Origin: Plakobranchus ocellatus
Lineage: Eukaryota > Mollusca > Gastropoda > Plakobranchidae
Length of the DNA stretch: 25,000 bases
Reading direction: 5' to 3'
NCBI GenBank assembly: GCA_019648995.1
Contig: BLXT01002163.1
Location: 153,657-178,656 of the forward strand
Shown here: piece by piece, positions 8,662 to 17,500 of the stretch
Numbering within the stretch: position 1 is the stretch's first letter
Layout: each line of letters opens with the position of its first letter
Program-made: the position numbers and the translations under genes
The notes under the pieces: model-generated
Database searches by the model: none
Told to the model about the DNA's origin: nothing
The model's input: the letters and a program-made list of their open reading frames with translations, nothing else

Positions 8662-11277
8662 ATGTCGAATGGCAACAGTAAAAGCCTGCTAAAACCCGAA
8701 ATTCAGGCACCTTTAGAACAAAACCTTAGGTCAGAGAACAGCATCAAACAGCCAAATAAATCTAGATCTAGAAGCAAGCTTAGATCAAATTCTGGATCTA
8801 GATCTAAGAACAACGACGATGTGGAATCAACTCTAGATCCAGAAGTATTTCGCCCGAACAATCATTGTTTAAACCAACGATATGAATTTGGATACAACAA
8901 TAGTAGCATAAATGACGTTGCGGGTTGCAAATTTGCCCCGAGATCTATATGTCAGACACAGTCGCATCCGAACGACGGGGGTGACGATGAAATGTCGCGC
9001 CGCGTGCAAGGACGGGTGCGGCACAGACGCTCACGGTCGAATATTGCAGATCTCTCCTCACGCCATGGGCAACCAGAGCCTTGGGCTGTGGATGGCCAAC
9101 ATTTGGATGCCAGTGACGAGAAAATACATCCACGCGCCACCCGTATGCCTGTAGCAGACTTGATGGTGAACCATGGGGTGAAAGGTCATTGGTATGAAAA
9201 CCGGGGTAAGTTAGACCCGGCCAAGTCCCCAGAGGAAAAACAGCAGCAGGAGCCAGAGGAGGAGCCAGATATGCACATTGATGATGACTCCAAACAACTG
9301 GTCGAGGAAAGATCTTCCACACTGTTTAAAATGAGGCCCAGGTCTGAACCCCCGAGACTGCGGGTGCCTTACAATCAAAGCTACAGCGATAGAAAGTATC
9401 AAATTGTGACTGATTCTAAGCCTTTACTACGAAGTCTCCGAGTGCCAGAAGAGACCGCCCGTACACTCAGCGACGCTATGCCGCGACCGTCATGTGATAG
9501 CCTTCCACCTGTATGTCCAACACTCGATCAGTCCGAACATTCACCGAAATTTAGTAATTTCCAGAAGAGCAATTACAGCCCAAAAGAGCGAAAATCAAAG
9601 AAAAAAGAAATGAAGCGTGTAAAAGGAAATGTAGATGCACGAGTAAAATATGTAGCTGAGAGAAATGACGAAGGCATAGAATGGCCGCCTTCAAACCAAG
9701 ACCGAAAAACAGCCCAGAAAGTTGATAAAGAAAGAAAAAAATCAGGGATTTCTCTGACCAATAAAGATAAGACACCCGCAAATAGGACAAGTAAGACGAT
9801 CACTGAAATGCGGACAGCAAATTCATCTTTTGATCCTAATATTCAACAGAAAAAGGAGGCTACTAAATACAAAACTATTGAGCAAGTAAAAAATGTGGAA
9901 ACACATTCTTCCAAAGATTACTCCCGCTTCTCATCAACAGAAAGAAAGTCTTTTGATCTTCCACCCAAGTCGAGTCCAAATTTCAAAGAAAAGGGAGTTC
10001 GCAAATCATCACCTTCCCCGAATACAAAAAACGAAACTACCAGAGCAAATACAAAACTTGATAGGCATGACTCTCTCACCAAAACGAACAAATCCAAACT
10101 CAACCAACTCAGTTCAACAAAAGAAGAGCAAAACACAAAGATGACAAGCACGAAGTGTTACCCAAGCTATTCGCCACCCTGTTCTAGCACCGATAATAAT
10201 ACTAAAGATGTCAAATCGCCTAGAAAGACGAGCCCCAAATCACCGGACAGGGCAAGGTTATCTCCAAAAGATGCAAAACGGAACAATAAACAGCCAAAGA
10301 GCCCCAATCGACGGGCGCACTCTGCAAAATCCTTTACAAAAAACTATCGCGATGCAAGTCCTAGATCTTCTTCACAGGTACAATCTAGACAAGCTTCTCC
10401 TTCCCCTAGCAAAACTATCTGCCCTCCAACTTTTTTGCCAAAGTGTGATACTACAGACGGAACTTCCACAAGAAAGCTTTTGGGCCCTTCTCGTTCTGCA
10501 AGTGGAAGCAACACGGCCTTGAACAAGCCCAAAAACGTTCCTCTCCAAAAGAGCCCCAAGTCAAAACCAGTTGCGTCTGCCTCCAAAACCTGGTCATCGA
10601 CAAGTGTGAAAGCAAGAAGTCCAGGCGTGAGGAAGGAGCCAAGCTGGGGCAGTCTAGTGGATACGATGCCTATGTACCCGAGCTTCCTGCCGACATTCTA
10701 TGAAGACTTCAGGGCAGTTCCACCCAGCCCAATCATAAGCACAAAGCGTTCCTCTTTCAATTTAAATACTGACCCTGGAGGAAGGAACAAAGCTACGCCA
10801 GAAATACCCACTCCGACAGCTGATATTCCTCCGCAAAGTTTCTCATCCATCACCGTGGCCCACTCTCTATCCGCAACTTCCTCGCGCAGCGCCACCAAGA
10901 CCAAGAGAAACAGAGACCCATCGCATAAACACACCAAGAAAGGTAGGAGGGGTAAACGGGACAGGAATGAAAACAAGCAGCATAAAGGTAACAAGAAGAG
11001 AAGTTCCATGCCAGGCTTCGACTCGGACGGAGAGAGATGTGTGCCTGTTTACCAGCCGTGCAAGCCTTCGCGCTCGGAGAGTGAGCAGAGCCAAGCCAGC
11101 CAGGCTCAGGTGGCGCCAAACAAAAACCAAGAAGTGGCGGTCGCTGGCGAGAAAGACGTCTGCCGATCGGCCAGCCCGAAGCACAAGCACAAACTGAAGT
11201 ACCCTAAGCCTTGTCGACGGAGATGTCCGTATGGGCCGGGCCTTGCGCGAGGTGGACTTCTGAGTCGGATCGGACAG
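8662..11277 (+). CDS. Gene 2, exon 1: N-terminal 872 residues of a giant kinase, disordered
   Basis: The frame is open from just after a TAA at 8638-8640. The first in-frame ATG is at 8662 (MSNGNSKSLLK, purine at -3) and is chosen as start. The exon ends at CAG|GTAAGA (donor 11278) in phase 0. The product is rich in Ser, Lys, Pro and Arg: an RS-like patch SRSRSKLRSNSGSRSK near the start; a run of SP/TP motifs such as KSPRKTSPKSPDRARLSPKD (about nt 10213-10272); very basic stretches such as KHTKKGRRGKRDRNENK (about nt 10930-10980); and a C-terminal Cys/Arg patch CRRRCPYGPG. No folded domain is recognised. Linkage to the downstream exons rests on splice sites and phase, not on a transcript. The start is less certain than the rest of the exon. 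Confidence 0.8.
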
Positions 11278-11547
11278 GTAAGAATGGAATAGGACATAAT
11301 ATATCATGATGAGTGTGTTAAGTTTGTAAACATTCTTAATGTACTTGTGCGGGCGGATTTGATTTTACTCTTTTAATCTCCACCTTTCTTGTGGGGAACG
11401 GTCGCTTTGCACATTGGCCATAAATGGGTTTAGAAAGGTAGCAAAAATTCCTCACTGAATTTTCTTAGACTTGTCTTGTTATCACAGTGAATGCTTTTAA
11501 AAAATGATTTGTGAGGTTATTTAGATCATTATCACTCAATTATACAG
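11278..11547 (+). other. Intron 1 of gene 2
   Basis: 270 nt, phase 0, with donor GTAAGA and acceptor ttatacag. It is AT-rich and nothing else is recognised. Confidence 0.75.
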
Positions 11548-11649
11548 GATTTAGGTAAGGAGAAATTTCGCCCGAAATTTGTGTTCTTCCGAAACAGAGA
11601 CAATTATTTCGAACTCCTTAAAAAAAGGACTCGGAGACAAGGCGTTCAT
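11548..11649 (+). CDS. Gene 2, exon 2 (34 codons), part of a compact module
   Basis: After acceptor ttatacag the exon reads in phase 0 as DLGKEKFRPKFVFFRN, then RDNYFELLKKRTRRQGVH. The composition is mixed hydrophobic and aromatic, unlike the disordered exon 1, which suggests a folded segment. Two overlapping donors end it. GTGAGG at 11650 keeps frame with the next exon. The better consensus AG|GTAAGA at 11655 adds five bases and leads to a TGA at 12260-12262. The end at 11649 is chosen for frame. A skipped microexon, for example one starting at 11938 after the strong acceptor ctttcctttcag, would be an alternative that allows the 11655 donor. Confidence 0.6.
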
Positions 11650-12237
11650 GTGAGGTAAGAACAGAAGCAAAGGTTTAAACAAACAGTAGGAAACATGGGT
11701 ACTGTGATGTAATATTTTCTCATTTTCTCCATTTGAAAAAGTCTATTAAATTGTGCCTGGCCAAGTTCAGATAAGCTTTTCTGGACAGCACTGATATTAT
11801 TTCCTTGTTCATGGTGGTCAGCGTCATATCCTGTTAGCAAAGCTGAAATTGTATATTCCAATTTTTCTTTTTTGGTGTTGCTCAAAATGTGTTTTTGCTC
11901 AACCGAATCCGTCGCCGGGTAAAGACTTTCCTTTCAGAGACTGGCGATCGCCAACGGTGGATCGTAACCCTTGCATCGTTCACAGATAGTCGGGTAGTGT
12001 CCATTCTGACCCTATCTTCATAATACCTCTGTGTCAAGTCTATCATTCATTATTCTAAACATTATTTCTCAATATTGCTTTTCATCTGTTTTCTGTTTTA
12101 TGAACAGTTTATATGAACGCCATATTTACTAACCTGGTTACTATTAAACTTTCATTTTCATTTTTGAAGCACTTTTCTTCTAGTTTCTGCCATGGGTTTA
12201 TTATTTGTTGTAAACACTAATTTTTACTTTTTTTCAG
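11650..12237 (+). other. Intron 2 of gene 2
   Basis: 588 nt, ending in a strong T-rich acceptor (tttttttcag). It holds a 12-bp perfect palindrome TGGCGATCGCCA at 11942-11953 and, just before it, an unexplained strong acceptor-like ctttcctttcag ending at 11937. A frame opened from 11938 runs RDWRSPTVDRNPCIVHR to a TAG, so it could only be a microexon if a weak donor such as GTGGAT (11957) is used. Confidence 0.6.
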
Positions 12238-12332
12238 GCATTTGGGGCTCAACTTAGGATGATCGCCAGAAACAGCCGTTTCAATTTTCCAGGAATGATG
12301 TCTCTCTATATATCCGATGTTGGTTGCGAAGA
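12238..12332 (+). CDS. Gene 2, exon 3 (95 nt), compact module continued
   Basis: Bounded by tttttttcag and the donor GTGAGT at 12333. It reads in phase 0 as AFGAQLRMIARNSRFNFPG, then MMSLYISDVGCE, and leaves two bases that join G at 14594 to form GAG (Glu). The hydrophobic pattern and lack of low complexity make it look like a conserved folded piece together with exon 2 and the first residues of exon 4 (EWFHYPDA). I do not recognise the family. Both splice sites are good and the phase matches the downstream exon, which supports this exon strongly. Confidence 0.75.
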
Positions 12333-12748
12333 GTGAGTTTCCATATTATCCTTTTTATGTTATATACAAAGAGGAAAGCTTGTAAACCATAAGTTTTTGA
12401 AACTTTTACTGCTGTTATCGTTTGAAACTGATGCACTTTTTAAAAGACGCAACCAAAAAGACGTCAATGCAATTTTTACCTTCAATATAACGTTTGAAAA
12501 GGTTACGCTGTTGTTATGTTCATTAAAGAGAAGAATGGATAAGCACCGTCATACTCGATTCAAGATTTCTTAAAATAAAGAATCGGATTCGTAGCTTAGT
12601 TTGAATATATTTGTAAAACAGTATTGAAGGCATGAAAGCGATAATCCTGCGACTTATTTCTTACACTGCGCGTATTATTCAGAAATGAGATCTTGAAGTT
12701 ATATTCTAGAGGGCAAGCTGTTTCAAGCATTACACTTTCGATGTCTAG

Positions 12749-13010
12749 GTGTGCAGGTATGTGTGTAGCTATGCGGCTATATATGTGTGGGTATGCGGGT
12801 GTATGTGTGTGGGTGTGCGGGTATGTCTGTAGCTTTTTTGGCTATGCGGATGTATGTGTGAGGGTGTGCGGGTGTATGTGTGTGGGTGTGCGGGTGTATG
12901 TGTAGGTGTGCGGTTGGGTGTGCGGTTGGGTGTGTGGGTGGGTGTGAGGGTAAATGTGTGCAGGTGTGTAGGTGTATGTATGAAGGTATGCTGCGGATGT
13001 GTGTGTAATG
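12749..13010 (+). repeat. TG/TGGG-rich minisatellite in intron 3
   Basis: Imperfect tandem units of about 18-22 nt built from TGTGTGGG, TGTGCGGG and TGTATG strings run for about 260 nt. The + (transcribed sense) strand is G-rich with many GGG and GG runs, so the pre-mRNA could form G-quadruplexes. Open frames on both strands here are products of the repeat. Confidence 0.9.
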
Positions 13011-13408
13011 GGGAGGGTATAAACCAATGGAAGAAGTGAGGACAAATTTGATCTTGATATTCTACTTATTGCTACAGGTGATGATCTAACATCTCACGAA
13101 TTAAAGCTATCATAGTAGGGAAAAAAGAACCTTTGAATTGCTAGAAACAAAAAAACAAAATAAACACCGGGAATAAAATATCACAGCTTGGTATTAAGGG
13201 TTTTCCCTCTTACCTTTTCACTTTATTTTAATTAGCTCTATGGCTGGAGTACTCACGTGACAATTGTCAGTTTCTAGTTTCTAGTCTAAGCTACCACATT
13301 ATGATTCTTATTACCGCTGCTGTTCTGAGCTGCGATTGGCGAGAATCCTAGGCTGACATTTAGCATCAAAATCTTCAGTAATCTTTACACTTACCATGAA
13401 GTCCGGAA

Positions 13409-13560
13409 GCGTTGGTGGCACAGGGATAGCAGATCCCCCCTGAGATCTGTCGCGGGTTCAAGCCCTGCTTCTGGTACCCAGGTCTGATGAAGGGTCTACA
13501 AGTTGAGATCATCTTTCGTGTGGACAGGCTGTATTCATCAATACTAAACTGAGCCAAACA
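13409..13560 (+). mobile_element. tRNA-derived SINE
   Basis: The head is tRNA-like. An A-box-like TGGCACAGGGATAGC starts at 13416 and a B box GGTTCAAGCCC lies at 13455-13465, 39 nt apart. A perfect 5-bp anticodon-arm stem pairs AGATC (13431-13435) with GATCT (13444-13448) around an 8-nt loop. A T-arm pairs GCGGG (13452-13456) with CCTGC (13464-13468) around TTCAAGC. The acceptor stem does not pair (GCGTTGG against TTCTGGT), so this is not a functional tRNA. A non-tRNA body of about 85-90 nt follows (AGGTCTGATGAAGG onward). The 3' boundary and the family are not certain; no target-site duplication was identified. Confidence 0.65.
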
Positions 13561-13711
13561 ACAAAGTTCTAAGCAGGAGTGTTGCGTTCAGGTTATCAAT
13601 TTTAGAAAAGTTTGGTTTCTGAAAAACTTGAAGTACTAAAATTCTATGTCTATAAAACCAGTTTTCTTTAGGACGGGCATCAGGTATGAGCCACTGCATT
13701 GTCAGCTTTTG

Positions 13712-13969
13712 TTATTTTGCTTTCAGTTTAATTTTAGCTACTTCATCCTCCCTCTCCCACAAAACCTCAGGTCTTGCTGGAGTTAACATCCCGCTTACGA
13801 CTCTAGCAATCATTGAGCTCTCTGGGTCTTTACTTGAACCTGTAAGAGATTCCACAAGGTAATACTTGTTTCGAGGGTTCCTTAAAGACACCCCTCTTTC
13901 TTTTTGTCGTCTAATTTGAAGAAAGTAGAGCTTGTTGCAACTTTTTAAACATCTGTTACAACTCTTCAA
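13712..13969 (-). pseudogene. Short unassigned minus-strand open frame in intron 3
   Basis: An 85-codon open frame with fairly protein-like composition (YYLVESLTGSSKDPESSMIA; EVLWEREDEVAKIKLK). It has no ATG at its start and is bounded by stops on both sides. It could be a transposon or retrocopy fragment, or chance. Nothing around it supports expression. Confidence 0.15.
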
Positions 13970-14153
13970 TTATAATTTGGCCGAGGAATGAAAATTAATT
14001 ATGCTTCATGGGCTCAAGTCCCAACTTTCAAGACAGAATCATTTGATAAAACAACTCTTTCCTTATTTCGGTTCAGCTGCAACAGTTTTTAGACAGATCT
14101 TTAGATTTAATCATCCTTTTGAAAGAAGCTCAAGGAAATGTTTCTGTTTAGAG

Positions 14154-14186
14154 CGCGTAATTTAACCTAGTTTTCTGAATTACGCG
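14154..14186. repeat. 9-bp inverted repeat
   Basis: CGCGTAATT (14154-14162) and AATTACGCG (14178-14186) are perfect complements around a 15-nt spacer. In the transcript this gives a small hairpin. It may be the palindromic tip of a small element; no more is seen. Confidence 0.55.
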
Positions 14187-14593
14187 TTCCTGTTTTTGCT
14201 TCTCTTATAAATGTCTGTAGAGTTCCTTTTTTTGCTTTTTTGGAGGGCCATTTTTAGAATGAACTTTCTGTGAAGATTGTGACTTGACTTGATTTAGCAC
14301 GTTCCGTGTCTCAGTCTTCCGAAAAAAACACTGCCGCGGCTGTCTCTGATATTCTTGCCCACATCCCGCTTCATTGGTGTCTCTGTTGTGCGGTGTCTCT
14401 TAATCCGTCGATGTCTTGGTGGCTTTTGAGGGTGAGTGCCTTGATGGCGGTCCAGAGAACAAAGTCTTTGTTGTGGATGTGATGTGGAGAGTTTCCAGTG
14501 GCCTTCCTCTCTAATTTCGATAATCCCAGATCTAAACACAAACACACATATACACACACGCACAGAGTAAACTCTCCTCTTTTCTTCTTATAG

Positions 14594-17500
14594 GTGGTTC
14601 CATTATCCAGACGCGCAAGATACTTCAAGCAAAGCAGGCACCAGCAAGCTGGGCCCTCGCGCCAGTGGAACATCCAGGGGCGGGTCGGAGAATGATCTGG
14701 AGGAAGAGTTGGTCTCTGAACAAGCGTCAGAGTCGCAAAAAGAGGAGGATATCGAGGCTGGAGGAGATGGGGAAACAACAGATGCCAGCATTATTGAGTT
14801 GTCTGAGAAACCATCTTCCAAGCCTGTCAAAGACGTGCAGTCTATAGCGGAGGCTCAAGCTTCAGAAACAAAGTGTTTCCGTATGCGTGCGACTGTCAGG
14901 AGCAATAAGGAAACGGTCAGAGTGCACGTAGAAGAATGCAGCGGCGTTATGTGCAGTGGTAGAAGAGGCTTTTGTGACCAGCGGTCAGATAGTCACTCGA
15001 AGCGTAGGCGCCGAAGTGATAGCAAGGATAGAGACGGGAGTTCTAGAGGCATCAAGCGCGATGGGGGCGGGGGCGGGGGCGGAGGTGGCGGTTCCAGCGC
15101 TGGAGGCTCACGTAAGAGGTCGATTGGGAAAACCCACTCATCTGCCAGCAAGGCTGAGTCTGCATCTCCCAGAGGGACTCAGAGGACACAATCTTCTCCT
15201 CCAACATCGGAGGTGTCTGACTCTGAAATTCATCACAAAAGTAAAAGTCGGCAAGTCGAGAATGAAGCCCAGAGTGAGTCCACTGTACAAAAAAGCTCAC
15301 TAAAAGAAAAGAGAAAGAAAGACAAGCGTCCTAAACAATCGTCCCAGAAAATTACAGGAATGGAAGATTCCAGTAAACGCCCGCTAAAGGAGGTACCTTC
15401 CGATGCTTCCGATGCATATTCTACAACTAGAGAAGATGCCAATGAAATAAGCCAAGAGGATAAGCCATCTAAGACCAAAAAATGTCGTCAAATACTGATC
15501 ACCTCTGACTCGAGCGAGCCAGGCGGAAAGGTCAACGTTAGGTGTAAAAGCAGTGGAAGCGAGAATGATGGTAAATCTGCACCTTGTACTCTTCGCAAGC
15601 GCCATACATGTATCAAAAAGCATCAAAGCGGGGATAAAGACTCAGGGGAAGAAATGACATGCGAAGAGTACACTTGCGGGGAAGACAGCATCGTGAAAGT
15701 GTGTTCATCTTCCCCACGTCGCAGCAAGAGGGCGCCCTACGATGAGGGCGATTCTTCAGCCAATAATAGTCCTTCAAACATACGATCTCCCAAAAAACGC
15801 AGGCTGCGTTCGGTGAGAGGGAAAGAGAATCCCAGGTCGCCGCAAAAGCATCCGGTTGCTTTAAAGCGCAGCTTCCAGTCTCCGTCTGGTGACTCCAAAA
15901 ATTTGATCCCTCGGTCTTCTCCGAGTGACAGTTTTGTTTGCAAAAGAAAATCAGATCTTTGCAAGTCGAGGGGGAGAAGGGAAAATGCTAGGAGTAGCAA
16001 ATATCGGGGTTCAAATGCTTCTTCAGAAGACGACAGTATAGTTAAGGACCCCAGTTACCATAAATCATCCGTCTCGGGGCTGAAATCAAACGTAAGCAGT
16101 AATATGTGTGAAGAAAACGTGAAGAGATCACCGACAAAATGTAAAAACGCAAAATTAAGTGGCGCTCAGAAAACTGAGACCGGATTGTCGCAAATAAGAG
16201 AAAAAGCTTTTAACAGTAGCAGCTCAACGTGTGATAGTGAAACCCAATTCTCAAAGATAAAAGGACGGATGAAATTTCGCAGCGTTGATAAAGAGACAAA
16301 TGCTCAAGATAGGAGGCATTCGGGGTCAAAGAGTACAGCAGTTGGTATCCAAAATGGCGCCGTAAAGATGACAGCTTCTCCAAGCGATGTTAAAATAGTG
16401 CGCTGTGATCACGATGATGAACGTACACAAATGTCTGGTACAGGCAGATATGTTTCAATGCAGTCTAGTGGAGAAAGCTTCCTCCTAGATGACGACGATG
16501 ATTTTTATAAAAGTAGGCCTAATCCGGACCCCGATGTCGTCGCACGTTATGAACGAGATAGCCAGTACATCAAGATGAGGCAAATGCGGCTACAGCAATA
16601 CGAGCAGTCACTCTATGCGTCCGAGCCCAATCCCAGGCATTTCGTGCCTAAATCCCAGTACCTGAATCGGGCCGCGAGGAGGCGCCGGGTTGAGGCAGCA
16701 GCTGTCTCCCCCTCACCCGTCAGAAACTACGAGGCGCAGGATTTTCCTAGCGGGGACGGACATTGCACAAAATACCAGGGTGCTTCAAAAACCTCCGCCA
16801 AACACCCCGATTTGCTGGATCAGTTCAGTCGTATCATAACGCCCGAGCAGGCTTTGAGACTTGCAGAAACTCGAAATGTCGTTTCCACTGAATCGGAGGT
16901 TTCAAATCACCTCACAAATTACAGTCATGTCCTCCTTCCAAAGGACAACTCGCAAAACAACGACGGCGCTTGTTACGTACGAGAATCAACAACCTCCCGC
17001 ACGATTTCATCAGCCTGTGGTTTCATGAACAGAGAAACGCGGTGTCATACTGTGAAAAGTCATGGCGACAGTCTTTGTCTCTCCGATGATCGTTTCTTAA
17101 CACCGCCATCTACGAATCACGAAGATCGTCTAAAAGGCCATTGCCAAAAGACACCAATCAAAGAGAACAATTTAGGAACCCGTGTATTCTCGAGTTGTCA
17201 ACCAAAGAATAGTTTTGTCTCCTCCAATTCTGAAAACAACGACGGTCTTAAGTTTGTTCCTTTAGAGGCAAATAAAGGCGCGATGGAATCCAAAAACAGA
17301 AGCCATCCGAACAGGGATCATGTCACTAATATCCAGGACTGCCTTCAGAATCCTTATTTCCCCAGAAGCGAAGCCAGAGAAATACATTGTGAAACAAATA
17401 AGCACTGTGGAAAAGGGGGTCGGATAACGCACAAAAATACCTCACCGGGCCCTGCTTTTGAGACCATTCACCAAGAAGATCACAGAAGAGAGACAGCCCA

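Larger units (their letters stand above)
12333..14593 (+). other. Intron 3 of gene 2
   Basis: 2,261 nt, phase 2, from GTGAGT to a pyrimidine-rich acceptor ctcctcttttcttcttatag. It contains a TG-rich minisatellite, a tRNA-derived SINE, a 9-bp inverted repeat and a short minus-strand ORF, each listed separately. The rest is AT-rich with nothing recognised. Confidence 0.75.

Noticed and set aside
11942..11953. 12-bp palindrome TGGCGATCGCCA
   Set aside because: Real but isolated in an intron; no partner or known site is recognised. It is kept only as a note in the intron entry.
12693..13045. Open frames on both strands in the TG-rich repeat
   Set aside because: Low-complexity artefacts; no start context, no splice support.
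13409..13475. Genuine tRNA gene
   Set aside because: The acceptor stem does not pair and the anticodon loop has 8 nt. The body continues as in a SINE.
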